Shown here: positions 32,908-44,214 of the stretch, one piece after another | Numbering within the stretch: position 1 is the stretch's first letter | Layout: each line of letters opens with the position of its first letter | Made by a program: the position numbers and the translations under genes | The notes under the pieces: model-generated | Seen by the model: the letters and a program-made list of their open reading frames with translations, nothing else | What the model was told of the DNA's origin: nothing | Database searches by the model: none | Assembly: GCA_034231615.1 (NCBI GenBank) | Contig: CM067304.1 | Span: forward strand, 21,386,589-21,450,588 | DNA length: 64,000 nucleotides | From: Meghimatium bilineatum | Taxonomy: Eukaryota > Mollusca > Gastropoda > Stylommatophora > Philomycidae | Reading direction: 5' to 3'

Positions 32908-33070
32908 TCTATAGGGTCAAAATGACCTAGATGCCATTCTGAAAATGATGTGCCAGGCCAAGAGGTGCAGATATCGCAGCACAAACTGTAAACCATGACA
33001 CAATGCACTTTGTTCTCTGAACTACATCCTGCCTATCTGCAGGAGTTTGAGAACGAACGCAGAAGAATAA
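32908..33070 (+). mobile_element. SINE1 3' fragment
   Basis: AGGGTCAAAATGACCTAGAT, GCCAAGAGGTGCAGATATCG, CTGCAGGAGTTTGAGAACGA and ACGCAGAAGAAT. Confidence 0.85.
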
Positions 33071-33785
33071 CAACACCACCAAGGGTTACCAATGAGTGGG
33101 TCATGGTGTGGATACATTAATGAAATTTGTAGACTGGGCCATAATAGGATAGCAGAAGATGCAGGTGCTAGTAGTCAAATGTAGATAAGACACACTACTC
33201 AGTAAAGTAATATATCTATGGGTAGGATATCAAAATATAAAATATTCTAAGTCCACTAAGTTGTAAATATTTTAAGTTGGAGCAGCACTTGAAGTAGCAC
33301 TGTGGCATGGAGTAATCAGGAGCTCACATTTTTTCTCACAAACCAAGGAACACTGAAAGAAAGAAAATATAGCAAGAAAAATTATAGGTTGATTGCTATG
33401 TCATTCATCTTATTTTCTTTTGTTTGCCTTTTTCCCATTGCATTGGGTTGGTGCATGGCATCCTGGTTACTGTGGTGGGCTTCTTGTTTGATTGCCTCTG
33501 AATTCATCATCTCTGCTTACTAGGACAGACTTCGGTCTTATTTGAGTGTAGGAGAATCTGGCCAAACTTTGCTATTTGTTGATGTCTGTTTCTTTTACAA
33601 TGTATTTGTCATTGACTACCCTCTGCAGTATTTCTGTGGGTATTGGGTATAATTGGCGACACCCATCTCATTTCTAATTCCTTAGTATGCATTACATTAA
33701 GATTTAGTATTCTTTACATTCAGACTTTGTATGCATTACATTCAGACTTAGTATGCATTACATTTTCTTGTTTTGTTCCAATCAG

Positions 33786-33899
33786 ACTATTCATAGGGAC
33801 TTAGCTGCAAGGAATGTTCTAGTTACGGACAACAATGTGTTAAAAATTGCAGATTTTGGGCTAGCACGGAATGGAGATTATTATAGGAAAAAGTCAAAG
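33786..33899 (+). CDS. FGFR: FGFR-type receptor kinase, exon 10 (catalytic and activation loops)
   Basis: Acceptor TTCCAATCAG, donor GTAAGT, in phase 0 on both sides. It reads [20 protein letters not shown] then [18 protein letters not shown]. The HRDLAARN loop with catalytic Asp and the DFG metal-binding Asp are intact. The paired YY of the activation loop, which in FGFRs is the autophosphorylation switch, is present. The loop between DFGLAR and YY is shorter than in vertebrate FGFRs by a few residues. Confidence 0.96.
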
Positions 33900-33929
33900 G
33901 TAAGTCAAAGGTTTGAAGTGTTTCCTTCA

Positions 33930-34905
33930 GGGTGTTGCTGGGATATGAAAGGGGAGCTAGGAATAGTAATATTTTGACCGTTCATGTTTGTTGTAAGGGA
34001 GAACTAAGAAGGGTCTGGTTTAGGATACTACAAAATTAGATCTTTTACGGACTCTGGTGCAGGAAACAAAAAAAATATTTAAAAAATTAAGCCTTGCCTC
34101 GTGTTGACTCCAGGAAGTTTTGGTCTGACTTTGTGTTGACTCGTTTTGTATTGTTTAGATCAAATTGTATTGACACATCCAGGACGGCTGAGCCTGGCCT
34201 TGTGTTTGCTACCCCATCCAGGAGGGTTGTGCCTGTCCTGGCATTTTGTACCCCCTTCCAGTATAAGATCAAAGTGACTAAAACATGCCATGCTGAAGTT
34301 TGATGTATTGGGTCAATTAACCTTTTATCTGCAACATTTCATCAGATTACAAGAAAGTCAAGGTAAAGTTCCCCTGGAATAGAAGGCTGTCCAGCTCACT
34401 GTATTGCATTTTACAGAAACTTTAAGTAAAACATTCATCTGGGAATTGGAAAAGTTCTGATAAACATCCCAATAAAAATAAAGGACTACAAACAGTAATA
34501 TACTGCTGAAAATAAATGTTCTGGACCATTGACATGAATAAACTGCTACGTAACACATTTTCCATTCTTGAATACATCCTGCTGGAAATCTAGTAGGACC
34601 ATTTTTCTGTTTCAAGAGAGATCCAGTTTGAGTATGAGAACGATAGCTAAAAAAACACACACAAAAAACTCAAATAAACCAGCAATCTGAATAGTTCGCT
34701 GCCCTCTCAGATCTATTGACTGTGACCATGGTTCAGATTTGGGTGCACTTCCAACAGGAAAGGAGGCTCATACCAAAGTCAGATGTGTCAGATTGAAAAG
34801 CATAGCTATCATAGTTGAGCTGTCAACCATGACACAACGCATTCTGTTTTCTATACTACATCTTGTTAATCTTCAGGAAATTGAGAACAAACAAAGAAAA
34901 AGCAA
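33930..34905 (+). mobile_element. Cluster of SINE1/SINE2 fragments
   Basis: SINE1 head at 33930-34025 (GAAAGGGGAGCTAGGAATAG), SINE1 middle at 34195-34330 and SINE2 3' part at 34535-34655 (ACATCCTGCTGGAAATCTAG, AGAGAGATCCAG). A SINE1 body lies at 34765-34905 (CAGATGTGTCAGATTGAAAA, CAACCATGACACAACGCATT). Confidence 0.7.
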
Positions 34906-35006
34906 AGGAGGCTTAGTAGAGAAGCTGAAGCTCACAACTCCTGCTATGCTTGTTGGAGAAAGGTAAAAAAATCCACAAAGCCCGTATAATTTATCCCCTT
35001 TGAGTA

Positions 35007-35245
35007 GGAGTTTTCTTCTCAAAACATTTCACACAGTGGAAAGTTGGAGTTTTCTTCTCAAAACATTTCACACAGTGGAAAGTTGGAGTTTTCTTCTCAA
35101 AACATTTCACACAGTGGAAAGTTGGAGTTTTCTTCTCAAAACATTTCACACAGTGGAAAGTTGGAGTTTTCTTCTCAAAACATTTCACACAGTGGAAAGT
35201 TGGAGTTTTCTTCTCAAAACATTTCACATGATAGAAATTTGGAGT
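35007..35245. repeat. 39-bp minisatellite, six copies
   Basis: Unit contains GGAGTTTTCTTCTCAAAACA and TTTCACACAGTGGAAAGTT. As 39 is a multiple of three, three frames stay open through the array; these are not genes. Confidence 0.97.
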
Positions 35246-35600
35246 TTTCTGTATATGAAATAAAAGCCTGGAGAAATTTCCATGTTACGCAAATGGATAC
35301 AAGAGCTTAATTATTTGTAATTCTCATGAATCAAAGCAAACAAACCATTCATTTCTTTCCAGTATTTCATGTTCATATTATTTGCCTTTATATATTCATT
35401 GGCACTTCAAACTAATTTATAAGGTTCCTCATTTGTAACTTTAAGTTAGCCTAAAGGGACTCAGCACTTATGGTCTTATGAGAGTTCAAAAATTGGTACC
35501 ACCCATTTTAGCTTGATTTCTGTTTTTATCATTGACTTAAAATTGACAGTAAATTATTTTGTATATGAAAATGTGTACAATTAACATATATATTTCACAG

Positions 35601-35671
35601 GGTCAGATCCCTGTCAAATGGATGCCACCTGAGGCTTTGATGGACCTGAAGTATACAGAAAAAAGTGATGT
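35601..35671 (+). CDS. FGFR: FGFR-type receptor kinase, exon 11 (P+1 loop)
   Basis: Acceptor ATATATTTCACAG, donor GTGAGT, phase 0 in, phase 2 out, only 71 bp. It reads GQIPVKWMPPEALMDLKYTE then KSDV. PVKWM-PEAL is the substrate-binding P+1 loop and APE motif, with PPE in place of the APE of vertebrate FGFRs; PPE is common in other receptor tyrosine kinases. The final SDV continues as SDVWSFG across the next splice. Confidence 0.95.
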
Positions 35672-36211
35672 GTGAGTCAACTGTAATATTTTTATGCAAT
35701 TTAGTGTGACTTTTTGAACTATCAGAAACTGAGTTGGGACCTCTGGTTGCATCAAGAGATGGTGACACAAAACAATAATTTTGACACTACAATGCACTCA
35801 CTATACACGGCAAATCTAATCTATGAGAGGTTCCCTGAAAACTTGGTTTCAGTCAGGTATCACAATATACCACCTTACTGTTGGAAGTCAGAAAATGGTG
35901 GCTTACTTGGCTCTGAGCTCGAAACAGGGCATTTACGCTACACAATTCAATTCATGGACGATATGGTAAGCGGTCAAAATATTGTTAAAGAGTTTGGCCA
36001 TAAAACAAAATAGAACATGATTGTGTTGTTCACAGAACAACAGTCTGGTCCAAAGGAGCATCTCTGCAAAACAAAAAGGGGCTTGGGGGGGGGTAATACA
36101 CAATTAACCTAAAGCAAACCACTCTATACATGACCAATATCAGACTGGATGTATAATAATTTATCGCAGAAGAAAGGAATTGTCTGAGAACATTATTCAT
36201 CATCATCATCA
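35672..36211. other. Intron sequence, no gene seen
   Basis: A 99-codon open frame at 35714-36013 has no family resemblance and no splice fit to the receptor; I treat it as chance. Confidence 0.5.
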
Positions 36212-36375
36212 GGTGCTATCTCTGTAACAAAGCTATCTCGGTAACAAAGCTATCTCTGTAACAAAGCTATCTCTGTAACAAAGCTATCTCGGTAACAAAG
36301 CTATCTCTGTAACAAAGCTATCTCGGTAACAAAGCTATCTCTGTAACAAAGCTATCTCGGTAACAAAGGTCTGCT
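36212..36375. repeat. 17-bp minisatellite
   Basis: About nine copies of AACAAAGCTATCTCGGT or CTGT. The unit matches part of the LINE family A 3' end (CTCCGCAACGAAGG region) that follows it, so it probably grew from that element. Confidence 0.9.
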
Positions 36376-36500
36376 TCAACAGACTTACAGCATCTTCTGT
36401 CTTTTGCCTTGGTGGTACACTATGCTGGACTATATCTTGTCCATCTAATGATGTTTCCCTCCAACTTGTATCTCTGCCCATCTCTTGCTCCCCTCTACTC
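36376..36500 (-). mobile_element. LINE family A 3'-end fragment
   Basis: GGTGGTACACTATGCTGGAC, ACTTGTATCTCTGCCCATCT in reverse orientation, preceded by (ATC)n at about 36200. Confidence 0.75.
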
Positions 36501-37004
36501 TACCTCTACTATTTTAATTCTGGTTTTTTTTTGTGTGTGTTTATTCTTGGAAAATGATAGGCATTCTGTTTTGGTCTGAGTCAAATTCAGGGCTGTTCAC
36601 TTATGATTTGGCCACACGAGCCAAATGAAAAATCAGAGAAAGTATTTCTTCTTTCATTATTTTATCTTTTGAAGTTTCATAGAACGTCAGAAAGTGAGAC
36701 ACTACCTGCTAAAGACTTTTTGAAAGATGTTCGATATCAAAAGACTCACTTTGTTAAAGCTTTTCTCATCTCCCATGTCAAACATCAAAAGGTGCTGATA
36801 ACACTGTCATCAAGCGTGACCTCAATAATGTAAAATATGGCTAATGGGAAAACTAGCTACCGGTATCTAAAATGACTCATTTGATTATTTACTTGATTTT
36901 TATTGACTGTCACACAAAGTTTAATCATAGTGGCCAATGAAAAAATCAAACTAGATCAAATATAATAGAAGACATATCAACCAAGTATAGTCTGGAACAA
37001 AAGG

Positions 37005-37247
37005 GGAAACACAAAAATTGTGCCACTGTTACCTGTCTTAAGAGATGACTAAGGGGATTCGGATGAATGGAGTTGGCTCTCCCATCCAATAGAGGGGAAA
37101 AGTGGTTCATAGGCTATATTGAAGTCAAATCTCACAGGCCAAAAAAGCACAGATATCACAGCTAATCGATTTGTAAACCATGACAACACATTCTTGTCTC
37201 TGGACTACATTCTGCTAATATGTAAGAGTATGAGAATGAAGAAAGAA
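37005..37247 (+). mobile_element. SINE1 copy
   Basis: GTTACCTGTCTTAAGAGATG, GAGTTGGCTCTCCCATCC, GCACAGATATCACAGCTAAT, CTGGACTACATTCTGCTAAT and a GAAAGAAGA tail. Confidence 0.8.
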
Positions 37248-37884
37248 GATTCTTGATTCTTGTTTAGGAACGAGCGTCACAGATCTGGGGACATTCCCAT
37301 ATATACTCTGCTTGCCATTCCGTCAGCCATCTAAAAGTATACAAAGTTAAACAAAGAGGATAAGAGGACATCTGTCAACTCAATCTGTCTAATATGGTTG
37401 CATATTTAGTCCCCGAAGGGAGGCATTCCAGTGTGGTAGTATCCCAGGACCATCATATCATGCTAAGTGCGCAGCATATAAGTCTGGACCAACTAGTTAA
37501 TCATTCTTCCATCAGATCTGTTGATTCGCCTGCAATGATGGCACACCTAGTATTCCTCTCAACTTAGGAGTCTTCCACAAAAGGAAAAAGGTGCAATATT
37601 TGCTGGCCTTTATCTCTTAATTATCTATGGGGATCATTTGATACAAGACAAATGTAAGAAATCGAGACAAAACATGCAGTGACAATACATTTATTTTTAC
37701 AGATGAGGTTGTTAACATCACCCAACTTTCCATCGTTGCCTCCTACAACAACATGCCTGGAAAGAAGGTAGAAGCCCAATTATTTATACCCTTAATTAGA
37801 AGTCCAGACCAAGGTTGCCACATGGGTGTTGCATGCATAAAGGAAGAGAACGCAATATTGACAATCAATTATTTATTTTCTTAG

Positions 37885-38022
37885 GTGGTCCTTTGGAATA
37901 GTTTTGTGGGAGATATTCACTCTTGGTGGAATGCCATATCCTACAATTCCAGTCGAAGATCTATATAACAAACTCATTGAGGGTTATCGAATGGAAAAGC
38001 CACCACTCTCCCCTGACTCCTT
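37885..38022 (+). CDS. FGFR: FGFR-type receptor kinase, exon 12 (kinase C-lobe)
   Basis: Acceptor TATTTTCTTAG, donor GTAAGT, phase 2 in and out. It reads [40 protein letters not shown] and LSPDS. WSFG(I/V)[13 protein letters not shown] and the VE-L-LL-EG-RM-KP helix are diagnostic for the FGFR class. The structural Asp of SDVWSFG is supplied by the preceding exon. Confidence 0.96.
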
Positions 38023-39352
38023 GTAAGTTTGTTTTGTCTTTTATGTACTGATAGATTTTGAGTGATGATAAAAAGTTACCTAATTTTAACCTTAGGCATG
38101 CTGTGTTTACAATTACGCAATTTCTCTTCTGCCCATGAATTAGTTTTTGGAAATGTTACGCAATTCTGGTGGTGGTTGTTTTGAAAATCGCGATAACTTT
38201 TTTGCTGTTACAGATATTTAATAATATTTGCACATATAAATTAAGAATTAAATTCTGCATATATTGGTGTAAGTTTTGTTTGTATGTGTGTAAGTTTTGT
38301 TTGTAAGTTTTGTTTGTAAGAGACATGTAAGAAAGTGATAAAATAGATTTAGACCTATCTAGAGCTAGGCCTACCGTATTTTTGATCGATTGAAAGCTGT
38401 TTAATATTATATATTTTACATAGTGAGAACCTTGTGGAACCTCGTGGTCTATTTTAATTAAACAAATTGAAGTACTTACCACTCAAGATTTTCACATTGA
38501 ATTCAGAATAAATAATGATTTCACTGAATATACGATGATAGAAAAGTATCATAAACTCGATTCACTGTTATGTCACTTTGCCACAAAGCAGATGCTTAAA
38601 GATTGCTCGAATTTCCATTTCATAATCACTATTGTCTATCGCCATTTTGGCAACAGAAACAGGAAGTTAGATAAATTCTCTTCTCAATGTTGCCAAAACA
38701 TTCTGTCAAAAAGTTACCTATCTCGATTTTTTCGTTCGGTTTCGGGTTTAGCAAACCGGGCGGTGGATTTCACCTTCTGAAATCAAGACATGACACAATT
38801 CCGGCGTAATGCATCGTCCAAATTGTAAACACAGAGTGCTGAAGGTAAAGTGAAAAGAGAGTTCTTCTCTTCTTCCTTCTTCTTTTTCTAAGATTTTTAT
38901 CTAGCTTAGAGCTGGACAAAATCTGGCGTGCTAAGCAATTATTAATTGCCTGCCAGGCTGATTTAAAAGTTCTATTTAATCTCTGAATCCATAAAACACC
39001 AATTGGAACTATATAAGGAACTAATAAAAAATTCTTGGTTCCATCCCTCATAAAATATTGTCAGGCCCATGAACCTAAAACATTTTGCTCACCTTTGGTC
39101 TAGCTATCCTAGCTTTTATGCATTTTATATCATTATTCCACCTGTTTTGTCTACCTTGGCGCTAGGAAATAGTAACCACTTCTTCGATAAGATGGTTATT
39201 GGTTAGAAGCTGATCTCATTGCACTCCAGCAAAATATATATGTACCAAAGTCTCCCCCAGCAGATGTTGAAGAGTGTGCATGCTTATAATTTCTGTGTCT
39301 TTCTCATCACTCCCTGCTCTACTGAGCAGTCTTACTTGTGCCACATTTAATA
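38023..39352. other. Intron sequence, no gene seen
   Basis: AT-rich. A short GTAAGTTTTGTTTGTA repeat lies at 38268-38320. No family resemblance. Confidence 0.5.
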
Positions 39353-39815
39353 CCAAACTCTCCCAATCTCTGATTTGATTCATCCAAATCTTCTAAATGC
39401 TGACTTGATTCATTAACTCTCTCAATCTCTGATTTTCATTACTGCATGTTTTCCTGTGAAGGAGTGTGGGGAGGCATTCTATGGCCTGTGGAAATAAAGG
39501 CCGCTTTGCCATAGCAGACACTGCAACATGTACAGAAACGATTTTGATTGTACCTTTGAAAGAAAAAATCCTGTCCCAACTGTGTATTGAACCCGGGACC
39601 TTAAGGGTCTGAGAATGGCGTTCTAACCACACTTCCATGCACTCCACATCTCTGAATTGATTCATCAAATTCTCCTAATCTATGACTTGATTCATCAACT
39701 CTCCCAATTGCTGGCTTGATTTATCAACTCGCCTAATCTCTGACTTAATTTATCAACTCTCCTAATCTCTGACTTGATTCATCAACTCTCCTAATCACTG
39801 ACTTGATTCATCATA
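39353..39815. repeat. 29-bp minisatellite split by a SINE
   Basis: Units CTCTGACTTGATTCATCAAC and TCTCCTAAT occur before (39353-39430) and after (39656-39815) a tRNA-derived SINE. Confidence 0.85.
39430..39655 (-). mobile_element. tRNA-derived SINE inside a minisatellite
   Basis: On the - strand: TGGTTAGAACGCCATTCTCA in the A-box region and GGTCCCGGGTTCAATACACA as B box, then GGCAAAGCGGCCTTTATTTC. ATCTCTGA lies at both junctions, compatible with a target duplication but also with the repeat unit itself. Confidence 0.8.
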
Positions 39816-40029
39816 AATTGCATTGTTCACATCTAACAGTTGTTTGTTAAACAGCTTCAACACATCTCCATTATTCAGCGCCACTTGATAAGGCCCTAAG
39901 CTATTTGAGATATGGGGCCCTTTATAAGTCCAGATATTATATGTCAGTACCAAATATAATACCAATAAGGCCCCCCAAGATAGTAAGCTATAGCTTGTTT
40001 AGCTTATATGTAAATCCTGCATTGCCATT

Positions 40030-40850
40030 ATCCATCATCATCATCACGTACCATCTACACAACAAAGGTTGACTGCAGCAAATTTTTTGTTGCAGCGAAT
40101 CTCTGCTAGTCTGCAATCTGTGCATCTTGTGATGTTTCACTCCCACTTGTATCTCTGCCTATCTCTTGCTTGTCTCCACTCAATTCTAACATTAAGTAAG
40201 GTATTCAGCAAGGTGTCATTTCTTATATGTCCAAAATACTTTATTTGATATTTATTTCCTTTAATAGTTTTTTTCTTCATATGAAGTTTTGTTAGAACCT
40301 CTTTGTTCATTTTATTATCTTTCCATGAAGTTCTCTCTATTCTTCTATATATCCACATCTCAAAGGCATAAATTCTGTCATCTAGTTATGTGTTCATTGT
40401 CCATGTTTCTAAACCATATATCAATATAGAATAGATGTAGCATTCTATAATTCTCATTTTTAGTTTCTTTGTAATTTGTGTTTAGATGTCAATATTTTCC
40501 TCATGTCACTGAAAGTATGTTTAGCCATTCATATTCCCCATTTAACTTTTGTTTCACATCTACCACCATTTATAATTATTATGTGTGAGATATTGTCAAT
40601 GTTCTACTTGCTGTAGTATCTCCCCATGTAATTTTATGTTTAGCGCCTGTTCTTCTGTGATTTTTCTGATTATCATGGTTTTTGTTTTTTGGATGTTTAT
40701 ATCTAGCCCATATTCTTTACTTGATTTATCAACTTGATCTATTAGTCTTTGTAATTCCTGTTCACTTTCTGCTAGAAGGACAGTGTTATCTGCAAATTGC
40801 TGGTTGTTTATTAATTCATTATCCACTCACTGACAAATATTAAATTCAAT
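40030..40850 (-). mobile_element. LINE family A fragment
   Basis: Two open - strand stretches: MWIYRRIERTSWKDNKMNKE, then KYFGHIRNDTLL (40137-40358), and upstream INNQQFADNTVLLAESEQEL, then LDINIQKTKTMII (40596-40826). The second holds an RT box FADN, in which the second catalytic Asp has become Asn, so the enzyme is dead. Confidence 0.85.
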
Positions 40851-40879
40851 CTTCATACTAACATTGTATTATCAATGTC

Positions 40880-41620
40880 AGATGTGGACAATAACTAAAA
40901 AACAAGAGAGAAAGATTACTATGTGTGAAAAGATGTCTATGAAAAGAAGCAAACAGAACAAGATGAGATCATGTGTGGAATGGAGAGATTACAAGAACTA
41001 GTGAAACAATGTGTGTGGTCCAATATATTGAAAAACAGAGACTTCTTCTTCTGTGATTGTTCTCAATCTTCTGCAGATTAGCAGGATTTAGTCTGAAGAA
41101 AGGAATGAGTTGTGTTATAGTTTACAGCTTTGCTGCAATATCTGTGCCTTTTGGCCTGTCACATCCGACTTCAGCATGGTTTCTGGGTCACTTTTACCCT
41201 ATATGAGATGGGACATCCAACTCCACTCCAAAACTTTAGTCATCTCTTATGACATGCATGGAAGGTAAACAGTATGGCTATTATTTATCTCCTTTTGGAC
41301 CCCATCAACATACATGCAAAAAACAGAGACAGAAATGGTTCAGCTACTGAATGAGAATGAAACCATATTGGCCATTAAGTGGAGCATTAAGTGGAGCATA
41401 AACCATTAAGTGGAGCATGCATCATGTGAGTGAAATTAACAAGAGGCTGAGGAAGATCAAGAATAAGGTGGATTGAATGAATTAACCAATGTTCTGAAAT
41501 GTCACAATATTAACACATGTGTCAAATAACCAAACGTGCCATAGACAAACTGATGATCATTCAATCCTGCGGTGTCAGACAACAAAAACAGTGAAAAAAT
41601 TATAAATATTTAGAGATAGA
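40880..41620 (+). mobile_element. LINE fragment split by a SINE1
   Basis: The same decayed C-terminal linker family as 4900-5340 (CTATGTGTGAAAAGATGTCT, CAAGATGAGATCATGTG, then GAGGCTGAGGAAGATCAAGA), interrupted by SINE1 at 41043-41318. Confidence 0.7.
41043..41318 (-). mobile_element. SINE1, complete, with 12-bp target-site duplication
   Basis: AAAAACAGAGAC flanks both ends (41031-41042 and 41319-41330), giving 276 bp, in agreement with the 277-bp copy at 31164. The tail on the - strand is CACAGAAGAAGA. Confidence 0.95.
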
Positions 41621-41629
41621 GCTTACACA

Positions 41630-42085
41630 CTCATCATCATTAAGTGGTGTCTCCGCAACGAAGGCTGGCTGAAACATCTCCAATATCCCGTCTCTTTTTT
41701 GGTGATGTACTCTGCTAGACTGTAACCTGTCCATCTTGTAATGTTACTCTCCCACTTGTATCTCTGTCTACCTCTTGCTCGCTTCCTTTTGACTTTACCC
41801 TCAAGTAAGGTCTTCAGTAAGGTGTCATGTCTTTTAATGTGTCCAAAATATTTTATTTGCCTGATCTTTATTTCTCTCAGTAATTCTTTCTTCATATTAA
41901 GTGTTTTTAGCACATTTGTTTTCTTCTCTTTCCATGATGTTCTCCCTATTCTCCTATATACCCACATCTCAAAAGCATCAATTCTGTCTTCTAATTGTTT
42001 ATTTAGTGTCCATGTTTCTGATCCATACATTAATATAGAGTAGATGTACCATTTTATAATTCTCATTTTTAACTTTATAATTTAT
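41630..42085 (-). mobile_element. LINE family A, best preserved C-terminus
   Basis: An open frame of 147 codons (42066-41623) reads YSILMYGSETWTLNKQLEDR, FEMWVYRRIGRTSWKEKKTN, IKYFGHIKRHDTLLKTLLEG and RGRQRYKWESNITRWTGYSL. It ends close to ATGATGATGAGTG. It is the reference for the broken copies at 9355, 20655, 24750, 36376 and 40030. Confidence 0.9.
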
Positions 42086-42275
42086 TTAGATATTACTATT
42101 ACTTACAGACTATAGGAGCTTTATCATTCATTTATTCTCATTGGACTCCTTACAACTTCTGCTAATTCATGACAATCTTGATTATTCATCTTTTTTCTCT
42201 CTTTCAACAAATTATGTAAATGACAAACTGTACATATACACAATTAATTATACACATATTTTTTTAAATTTCTAG

Positions 42276-42381
42276 ATTTGACACAATGAAAAGATGCTGG
42301 CTACATTTTCCAGAAGATCGTCCAAATTTCAAAACTCTTGTCTTAATACTAGAAAGGCACCTTGTGCGAGTGTCAAATGGT
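42276..42381 (+). CDS. FGFR: FGFR-type receptor kinase, exon 13 (end of kinase domain)
   Basis: Acceptor TTTAAATTTCTAG, phase 2 in. It reads FDTMKRCWLHFPEDRPNFKT then LVLILERHLVRVSNG. M-x-CW-x-P-DRP-F-L is the closing helix of receptor tyrosine kinases, with the Arg of DRP that pairs with the APE Glu. A GTAAGT donor after NG gives phase 0 out. If the donor were not used, the frame would run 37 more codons to a stop at 42490-42492, an alternative tail. I prefer splicing because the donor is strong and the next exon ends in phase. Confidence 0.93.
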
Positions 42382-43285
42382 GTAAGTAGAGCTGAACAAG
42401 TATTCTATTTGATAATTGTAGATGCAGAAAGGAATGTTGATTTTATAGGTAACATTTCCTTCTCGGCCTTTGACAATATTTTGAAAATTTAAAACATGGT
42501 AATGAAATTTTGCCAATCACTGAAAATATACAGGAAAATACATCGTAATTCTGTTTTCACACACAATCATTTGTGTTTCTAGTGATTTAATTCATCATCA
42601 GCAAACCCATAACCTATTAAGGACATACGAGTCATCAGCACAAAAATCCTGTCATGCCTCTCTACTCTCAGTTCCTTGCATGGAAAATTTTCATCTTGTC
42701 CAGTCTTTAATATTATCAATCAATGCTTCCTTTTGTCCTTCTCTTCTTCCACCCTCAGCTGTATCCATGTAGGATAGTTGGGGTGGAGATGGCAGTCCCA
42801 TCTCATACAGGGCCATGCTGAAGTCAGATGTGTCCTGCCAAAAAAGCACAATATCACAGTCAAGATGTAAGCCATGACACAACACATTCTGTTTTCTAGA
42901 CTACATCCAGCTAACCTGCAGGAGTTTGAAGAAGTGTAACTTCACTAATTATCCTGATTATGATGTTCCTGCTTTGCAAAAGAAGAGGAAGACTGCATTT
43001 ATAAAGTCAAGTTTGGTGTTTATGAATCCTCAGATTGAGTCCAATTCGAACTCAGAAAAACCTGTTACAATTTGAGCAGAATGGGGAATAGGTCTAGAGA
43101 TGAAGAAACAAAGTCTTACTTCTCCTTTCATCTTTGTCTCTTTTGAATCACCTGCTTGTTCTACTCTCTTCAGAGCTTTTAATACCAGCGCTGATATAAC
43201 TAAGTCAGACTGAGCTGTCAAGAGATGTGGTTTTCCAAGAGCATGGGTCATTGCTGCAGTGCTTGAGAAATCTTTTCAAGTAGTC
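42382..43285. other. Intron with a LINE scrap and a SINE1 fragment
   Basis: 42690-42770 is a - strand LINE tail (EGGRREGQKEALIDNIKDWT). 42776-42935 is a + strand SINE1 3' part. The rest is unassigned. Confidence 0.65.
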
Positions 43286-43289
43286 TTTA

Positions 43290-43855
43290 CACCCATGTTA
43301 TCAGGGCCTGAAAGAGGAGCAAAAACAGTAGAGCAGATCATCACAGAACATATCACCATAGAACATATCACCATAGAACATATCATCACAGAACATATCA
43401 TCATAGAACATATCACCAAAGAACATATCACCATAGAACAGCTCACCATAGAATATATCACCATAGAATAGCTCACCATAGAACATATCACCATAGAACA
43501 GCTCACCATAGAACAGATTACCATAGAACAGCTCACCATAGAACAGATCACTATAGAACAGATTACCATAGAACAGCTCACCATAGAACAGCTCACCATA
43601 GAACAGATCACTATAGAACAGATCACCATAGAACAGCTCACCATAGAACAGATCACTATAGAACAGCTCACCATAGAACAGATCACTATAGAACAGATTA
43701 CCATAGAACAGATTACCATAGAACAGCTCACCATAGAACAGATCACTATAGAACAGCTCACCATAGAACATATCACCACAGAACATATCACCACAGAACA
43801 GCTCACCATAGACCAGCTCACCATAGAACAGATCACTATAGGAAAAATTGCTGTA
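43290..43855. repeat. 15-bp satellite, about 35 copies, arising from a SINE1 head
   Basis: Starts in a SINE1 head (CAGGGCCTGAAAGAGGAGCA at about 43305) and passes into tandem ACCATAGAACAGCTC / ATCACTATAGAACAG units to 43850. As 15 is a multiple of three, several long frames stay open (up to 186 codons, mostly Cys/Ser/Met); these are not genes. Confidence 0.95.
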
Positions 43856-44193
43856 GGAAGTCTTGAAGAACTTTAAAATACAGCAACATTTATTTTAAAA
43901 AACCTGACTTTTGTAGACATGTTCAACTGCATGCTAGAAGAAGACATAGAACAGCTTCATTGGAAGGTGCTCATCAGACATGCAGATAGTCTTCCCACAA
44001 GTGAGACTTATCCCACAGTCTAGAAATCCCTGATTTTATCTGATAATGACAGAGTAGAATGATGAACATGACTTGATCATCTTCCCACTAATTTTTCAAG
44101 TGCTATCCTGATGTTTTCACTGAAGCCAGTTTCATGTGTTTTTAGTACAAGAAATTCAGTTTTATAACAATATTATTTTTCTATTCTGCACAG

Positions 44194-44214
44194 GGTTACC
44201 TTGAAGTGATGTGA
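44194..44214 (+). CDS. FGFR: FGFR-type receptor kinase, last exon (very short tail)
   Basis: Acceptor CTATTCTGCACAG. In phase 0 it adds GYLEVM and stops at TGA (44212-44214). The short (E/G)YL-x-(V/M/L) echoes the EYLDL tyrosine motif at the tail of vertebrate FGFRs, where the Tyr is a signalling site. The tail is otherwise almost absent: vertebrate FGFRs have some 50-60 residues after the kinase domain. An exon this short is easily wrong, so confidence is lower than for the kinase exons. Confidence 0.7.
   Translation, partial: GYLEVM

Noticed and set aside
34991-35310. Repetitive open frames on both strands (KTPTFHCVKCFEK-like units)
   Set aside because: Product of the 39-bp minisatellite; open in several frames and without splice or start context.
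35714-36013. 99-codon frame in a receptor intron
   Set aside because: No family resemblance, no splice fit to neighbouring exons; probably chance.
42382-42492. Read-through tail of exon 13 as the normal C-terminus
   Set aside because: A strong GTAAGT donor and an in-phase last exon make splicing the better model; kept only as an alternative.
43276-43836. Long open frames (up to 186 codons) rich in Cys, Ser and Met or in Phe/Tyr
   Set aside because: They lie entirely inside the 15-bp tandem array, whose unit length is a multiple of three, so frames stay open by construction.
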